Assembly: GCA_035500775.1 (NCBI GenBank)
Contig: DATJWY010000090.1
Location: 1 to 9,796 of the forward strand
DNA length: 9,796 nt
Direction of reading: 5' to 3'
Source: DATJWY01 sp035500775
GTDB lineage: Bacteria; Pseudomonadota; Alphaproteobacteria; Acetobacterales; Acetobacteraceae
Part shown: positions 6,823-9,796 of the stretch, one piece after another
How the letters are laid out: every line of letters begins with the position of its first letter
Position numbering within the stretch: position 1 is the stretch's first letter
Made by a program: the position numbers and the translations under genes
Notes under the pieces: generated by a model
Database searches by the model: none
Told to the model about the DNA's origin: nothing
What the model saw: the letters and a program-made list of their open reading frames with translations, nothing else

Positions 6823-8889
6823 ATGTTCCGCTGGCGCCCTCTGCTGCGCGTCTCCGCCTTGCTCGCCACCACGAGCCTGACCCTCTCCGCCTGCCTGCCG
6901 CCGGCCTTCGCGCAGGATGTTGGGGCGCAGGAGGTGGGCGCGCGGGAAGCGGGCGATCCACCCGCCCGGGTCGGCCGCATCGCGCGCCTCTCCGGCGCCG
7001 TGTCCTTCCACACCGCCGACGAGGACCACTGGGACCGGGCGGCGCTCAACTACCCGATCACCGCCGGCGGCGCGCTCTGGAGCGAGCCACGCGCCCATGC
7101 CGAGATCGAGGTTTCGGCCAACCTGCTGGCGCTCGACGGCACGACCGAGCTTGACCTCACGACCCTGGACGACCACGCGCTGGTGGCGGCGGAACCGCAG
7201 GGCGAGACCTATCTCCGCCTCGCGAACGTCCCGCCGGGCGACAGCTACACGGTCAACACGCCGCGCGGCGCGGTGCAGATCACCGGCCCCGCGCGGGTGG
7301 AGATCATCGCCGGCGACACCGAACGCCCGACCGCGGTGACGGTGGTGGACGGCACCGCCGCGATCACCGGCAACGGCGTCTCCCTGACCGTTACCGCCCG
7401 GCAGACCGCTTTCCTGCAAGGCAGCGACAGCGTGCAGGCGACGATCGGCCCGATGCGCGAGGATGGGTTCCTGCACGCCATGCTGGCGCGCGAGGAAGCG
7501 GCGCGGCGCCGCGCCCCCTTGCCGGCGCCGGTGCTGGGGATGACCGGGAGCGACGACCTCGCCGATTACGGCAACTGGTCGGCGACACCGACATACGGCC
7601 AGGTCTGGTATCCGCGTGTCACGCCGGGCTGGGTGCCCTATCGCGCGGGGCATTGGGCCTATGTCACGCCCTGGGGCTGGACCTGGGTGGATGACGAGCC
7701 CTGGGGCTTCACCCCGTTCCATTACGGCCGCTGGGTGGAGGTGGATGACCGCTGGGGCTGGGTGCCGGTCGCGCCGGACGCGCCGCCCGAGCCGCGGCCG
7801 GTCTATGCGCCGGCGCTGGTCAGCTTCGTCGATGTCGGGGGGGCGGCGGCCGCGGGGGCGGCGATCGGCTTCGCCGCCGGCATGCTCGCCTCGGGTGGCG
7901 GTGGCGGTGTGGGCTGGGTGCCGCTCGGCCCGGGCGAGCCCTACATCCCGCCCTATCACGTCAGCCAGAATTACATCCGCAACGTCAACATCATCAACGT
8001 CAATAAGACCGTCAACATCACGAACATCACCAATAACGTCACGAATATTACCAACACGTCCTTTAACAGGACGCTGGTCAACCGGAACGCGGCCACCGTG
8101 ATCCCGGCGGCGGCGATGCAGGGGTCCGTGCCGCTGCGCGGCGTCGCCCGCCCGCTGCCCGCGACCGCCTTCGCCGCGGCCCGGCCGGTGATGGGCGCGC
8201 CGGTTCCGCCCTCCCCGCATACCGCCGGCGTCACCCCGGCGGTGGCGCGGCAATTCCATTTCGAGCCGGCGGCGCACCCGCCAATGCCGGGGCCGGCGAT
8301 CAACCGCCCGCTACCCGGCGGCGCCCCCGGCCCGCATTTTGATCGCGCGGTGCTGCCCGGCCACGCTCCGTCGTCCTTCCCCGGGCAGCCTCTTCCTGGC
8401 CAACCCTTCCCCGGCCAGACCCGGCCCGGCGCAACCCCGGCCGTGCCGGGCGGCATCCTGCCGCCACGGCACGGCATGGGCGCGGGCGGCCTGCCGCCGC
8501 TGCGCGCGCCCGGGCAGATGCATCCGCCGATGATACAGCAGATGGCCACGGCCACACACGCGCCCATGCCGCAAATCCCGCACGGCCCGACGCCGCCGCA
8601 ATCCCCGATCGTGCCGCACCCCGCCGCGCCGGTGCCTCCACACCCGGTGGCGACGCCTCATATGGCCACCCCCGGCATGCAACACGCCATGCTGCCGGCG
8701 CAGCACTTCGCGCCGCCGCCGGTCCAGCATGTCGCCACGCCGCCAGCGCCACACTTCGCACCGCCGCCGGTTCAGCATGTCGCCACGCCGCCGGCGCCAC
8801 ACTTCGCGCCACCGCCGGTCCAGCATGTCGCCACGCAGCACTTCGCACCGCCGCCGGGCAACAACGACCATCGCCGGGAACAACACTGA
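6823..8889 (+). CDS. Exported FecR-like / DUF6600 protein with Trp/Gly, Asn-rich and Pro/His-rich segments
   Basis: The 688-residue product starts with a signal peptide. It contains LSAC (Cys24, lipobox-like) and, six residues later, AFA before Gln31 (a signal peptidase I site), so lipoprotein and soluble forms are both possible. Residues about 49-210 resemble a FecR-type beta domain (RVGRIARLSGAVSF opening). Residues 249-318 are rich in Trp, Tyr and Gly (GWVPYRAGHW, WGWTWVDDEPWGF, WGWVPV) as in DUF6600. Residues about 340-363 form a Gly/Ala zipper-like hydrophobic stretch. Residues 383-422 hold 14 Asn in 40 (NITNIT pattern). The rest is Pro/His-rich and ends in 16-residue repeats. The start at 6823 is chosen because it begins the signal peptide and has GGAAA 7 nt upstream; ATG 6787 is an alternative. 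No ECF sigma or TonB receptor gene is adjacent, so a FecR signalling role is not supported. Function unknown, envelope location inferred. Confidence 0.82.
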   Translation: MFRWRPLLRVSALLATTSLTLSACLPPAFAQDVGAQEVGAREAGDPPARVGRIARLSGAVSFHTADEDHWDRAALNYPITAGGALWSEPRAHAEIEVSANLLALDGTTELDLTTLDDHALVAAEPQGETYLRLANVPPGDSYTVNTPRGAVQITGPARVEIIAGDTERPTAVTVVDGTAAITGNGVSLTVTARQTAFLQGSDSVQATIGPMREDGFLHAMLAREEAARRRAPLPAPVLGMTGSDDLADYGNWSATPTYGQVWYPRVTPGWVPYRAGHWAYVTPWGWTWVDDEPWGFTPFHYGRWVEVDDRWGWVPVAPDAPPEPRPVYAPALVSFVDVGGAAAAGAAIGFAAGMLASGGGGGVGWVPLGPGEPYIPPYHVSQNYIRNVNIINVNKTVNITNITNNVTNITNTSFNRTLVNRNAATVIPAAAMQGSVPLRGVARPLPATAFAAARPVMGAPVPPSPHTAGVTPAVARQFHFEPAAHPPMPGPAINRPLPGGAPGPHFDRAVLPGHAPSSFPGQPLPGQPFPGQTRPGATPAVPGGILPPRHGMGAGGLPPLRAPGQMHPPMIQQMATATHAPMPQIPHGPTPPQSPIVPHPAAPVPPHPVATPHMATPGMQHAMLPAQHFAPPPVQHVATPPAPHFAPPPVQHVATPPAPHFAPPPVQHVATQHFAPPPGNNDHRREQH
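8704..8856 (+). repeat. 48-bp tandem repeats encoding HFAPPPVQHVATPPAP
   Basis: Two full 48-bp units start at 8704 and 8752. A third, shortened to 39 bp, starts at 8800, and a partial HFAPPP copy starts at 8839. The copies are nearly identical, with silent third-position changes, indicating recent in-frame tandem duplication at the C-terminus of the DUF6600-like protein. Confidence 0.9.
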
Positions 8890-8904
8890 CCGCACGGCCA
8901 GAAC

Positions 8905-8928
8905 CCCGGCGCCGCGCACGGCGCCGGG
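8905..8928 (+). terminator. Strong hairpin after the DUF6600-like gene
   Basis: A perfect inverted repeat, CCCGGCGCCG, loop CGCA, CGGCGCCGGG, begins 15 bp after the stop codon. The 10-bp all-GC stem is the strongest in the window and is well placed as a terminator between convergent genes, although no T-run follows. The rest of the spacer (8929-9118) contains only small GC hairpins, for example CGCC-GAAC-GGCG at 9034-9045, and no gene I can support. Confidence 0.5.
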
Positions 8929-9118
8929 ACCACGGCCGCCCCCGCAACCGGCGCGCGACGGCGGTTCCGCCCTGGAGCCTGCTCACCGCACGCGGTGGAA
9001 CCGCGCCACGTCCACGCTCAGGCGGCCAATCTCCGCCGAACGGCGAAACTCCAGCCGCGCCCGCCTCGACCGGGGCAGCGCGGCGCCAGCCAAACGCCTC
9101 CGAGCCAACCCGCCGGTA

Positions 9119-9730
9119 TCATTCCACCGGGACAAAAACCCCGTCCGGGCCGAGCCATTCCAGAACACCGCTGGCGATGCCGAAATAGGCGCCATGCAAG
9201 GCCAGCCGCCCCGCCGCCACCCGTTCGGCGATCCAGGGGAAGGTCATCAGGTTGCGCAGCGACAGGATCACCGCCTCATGCTCGCAGGCGGTGAGCGCCG
9301 CTTCCGGATCGTCGCAGGCCCGCGCCCGGGCCGTTGCCGGCTCGGCGATCCGCATCCAGGGCAGGAGGAAGTCGCTCAGCGTATCCGGCGCCCCACGCAG
9401 CAGCGCCCGGATGCCGCCGCACATCGCATGCCCGAGCACGACGACATGCGGCACCTCCAGCCCGCGCACGGCGAATTCCAGCGCGGCGCTGGTGCCGTGA
9501 TACGAGGCGTCCGGCGCATAGGGCGGCACCAGATTGGCGACGTTGCGCACCACGAACAACCCGCCGGGCGGGGAACTGAAGATCAGCGAGGGATCGACCC
9601 GGCTGTCGCAGCAGGCGATCACCATGGCGCAAGGGGCCTGCCCCTCGGCGGCCAGCGCCTCGAAGGCCTCACGCCGCTCCGGCCAGATTCCCGCGCGGAA
9701 GCGGCGATAGCCCTCGATCAGTTCATCCAT
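9119..9730 (-). CDS. Beta-class carbonic anhydrase
   Basis: This 203-residue zinc enzyme interconverts CO2 and bicarbonate, probably in the cytoplasm, as no signal peptide is seen. All active-site residues are present: ACCDSRVD gives Cys40 as zinc ligand with Asp42 and Arg44, and GHAMCGG supplies His101 and Cys104. FVVRNVANLVPPY (59-71) and GTSAALEFAVRGL (79-91) are further family signatures. Length is typical. The chosen start, ATG at 9730, has GGAG on the minus strand 9 nt upstream. A longer frame begins at a TTG (9793) but would add a non-conserved 21-residue extension. The gene stands alone in view, with no sulfate-permease-like or cyanase partner inside the window, and its promoter lies at or beyond the right edge. 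Confidence 0.95.
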   Translation of the reverse strand: MDELIEGYRRFRAGIWPERREAFEALAAEGQAPCAMVIACCDSRVDPSLIFSSPPGGLFVVRNVANLVPPYAPDASYHGTSAALEFAVRGLEVPHVVVLGHAMCGGIRALLRGAPDTLSDFLLPWMRIAEPATARARACDDPEAALTACEHEAVILSLRNLMTFPWIAERVAAGRLALHGAYFGIASGVLEWLGPDGVFVPVE

Positions 9731-9796
9731 CCGGGTCTCTCCACTGACTGCCGCCCCGCCATGTCGTGCCGGGGGGCTGGATAAATCATCCAAAGG

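Noticed and set aside
6823..7452. FecR-like domain read as part of a FecI/FecR iron-signalling system
   Set aside because: No ECF sigma factor or TonB-dependent receptor gene is adjacent, and the protein has an exported rather than cytoplasmic N-terminus.
6289..8277. A 662-residue open frame on the minus strand opposite the DUF6600-like gene
   Set aside because: Arg/Gly/His-rich shadow translation without recognisable domains; the plus strand has a signal peptide, domains and coding-type repeats.
8983..9195. A 70-residue minus-strand frame overlapping the end of the carbonic anhydrase gene
   Set aside because: No ribosome binding site or homology could be seen and half of it lies inside the carbonic anhydrase gene in another frame; a decayed gene fragment in 8983-9118 cannot be excluded.
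9731..9793. N-terminal extension of the carbonic anhydrase from a TTG at 9793
   Set aside because: The extra 21 residues are not family-like, while the ATG at 9730 has a GGAG site at suitable distance.

Overview
The window is about 9.8 kb of very GC-rich chromosomal DNA with dense codon use and long mirror-image reading frames opposite the real genes. The proteins (RibF, an MFS permease, a PRC-barrel protein, a FecR/DUF6600-like protein, a beta-carbonic anhydrase) and the base composition suggest an alphaproteobacterium, most likely Acetobacteraceae/Rhodospirillales. That placement is inference from protein style; no rRNA or other marker is present.

Layout. Positions 1-128 hold no gene, only a perfect palindrome just past ribF. 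Three minus-strand genes follow, read right to left: a secreted PRC-barrel protein (2758-3303), a 12-helix MFS permease (1264-2478) with a striking inverted repeat just upstream of its start, and ribF (129-1070), the bifunctional riboflavin kinase/FAD synthetase. A short divergent spacer separates these from two plus-strand genes: an SDR oxidoreductase (3432-4166) and a family-39-type membrane glycosyltransferase (4417-6009). The glycosyltransferase converges on a minus-strand lipoprotein gene (6027-6404), whose product is almost entirely Tyr-rich and then Gly/Trp/His-rich repeats. A 418-bp shared upstream region with several repeat elements separates this from a large plus-strand exported FecR/DUF6600-like protein (6823-8889) carrying Trp/Gly-rich, Asn-rich and Pro/His-rich segments. 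A strong hairpin follows it, and a minus-strand beta-carbonic anhydrase (9119-9730) ends the window.

The genes do not form one obvious pathway. ribF and the carbonic anhydrase are housekeeping. The PRC-barrel protein, glycosyltransferase, lipoprotein and DUF6600-like protein all act at or beyond the inner membrane, so positions 2758-8889 look like a loose cell-envelope neighbourhood. No mobile element, tRNA, rRNA, CRISPR array or classical defence system is visible. The part most likely to be under-described is the divergent lipoprotein/DUF6600 pair and its shared regulatory region.
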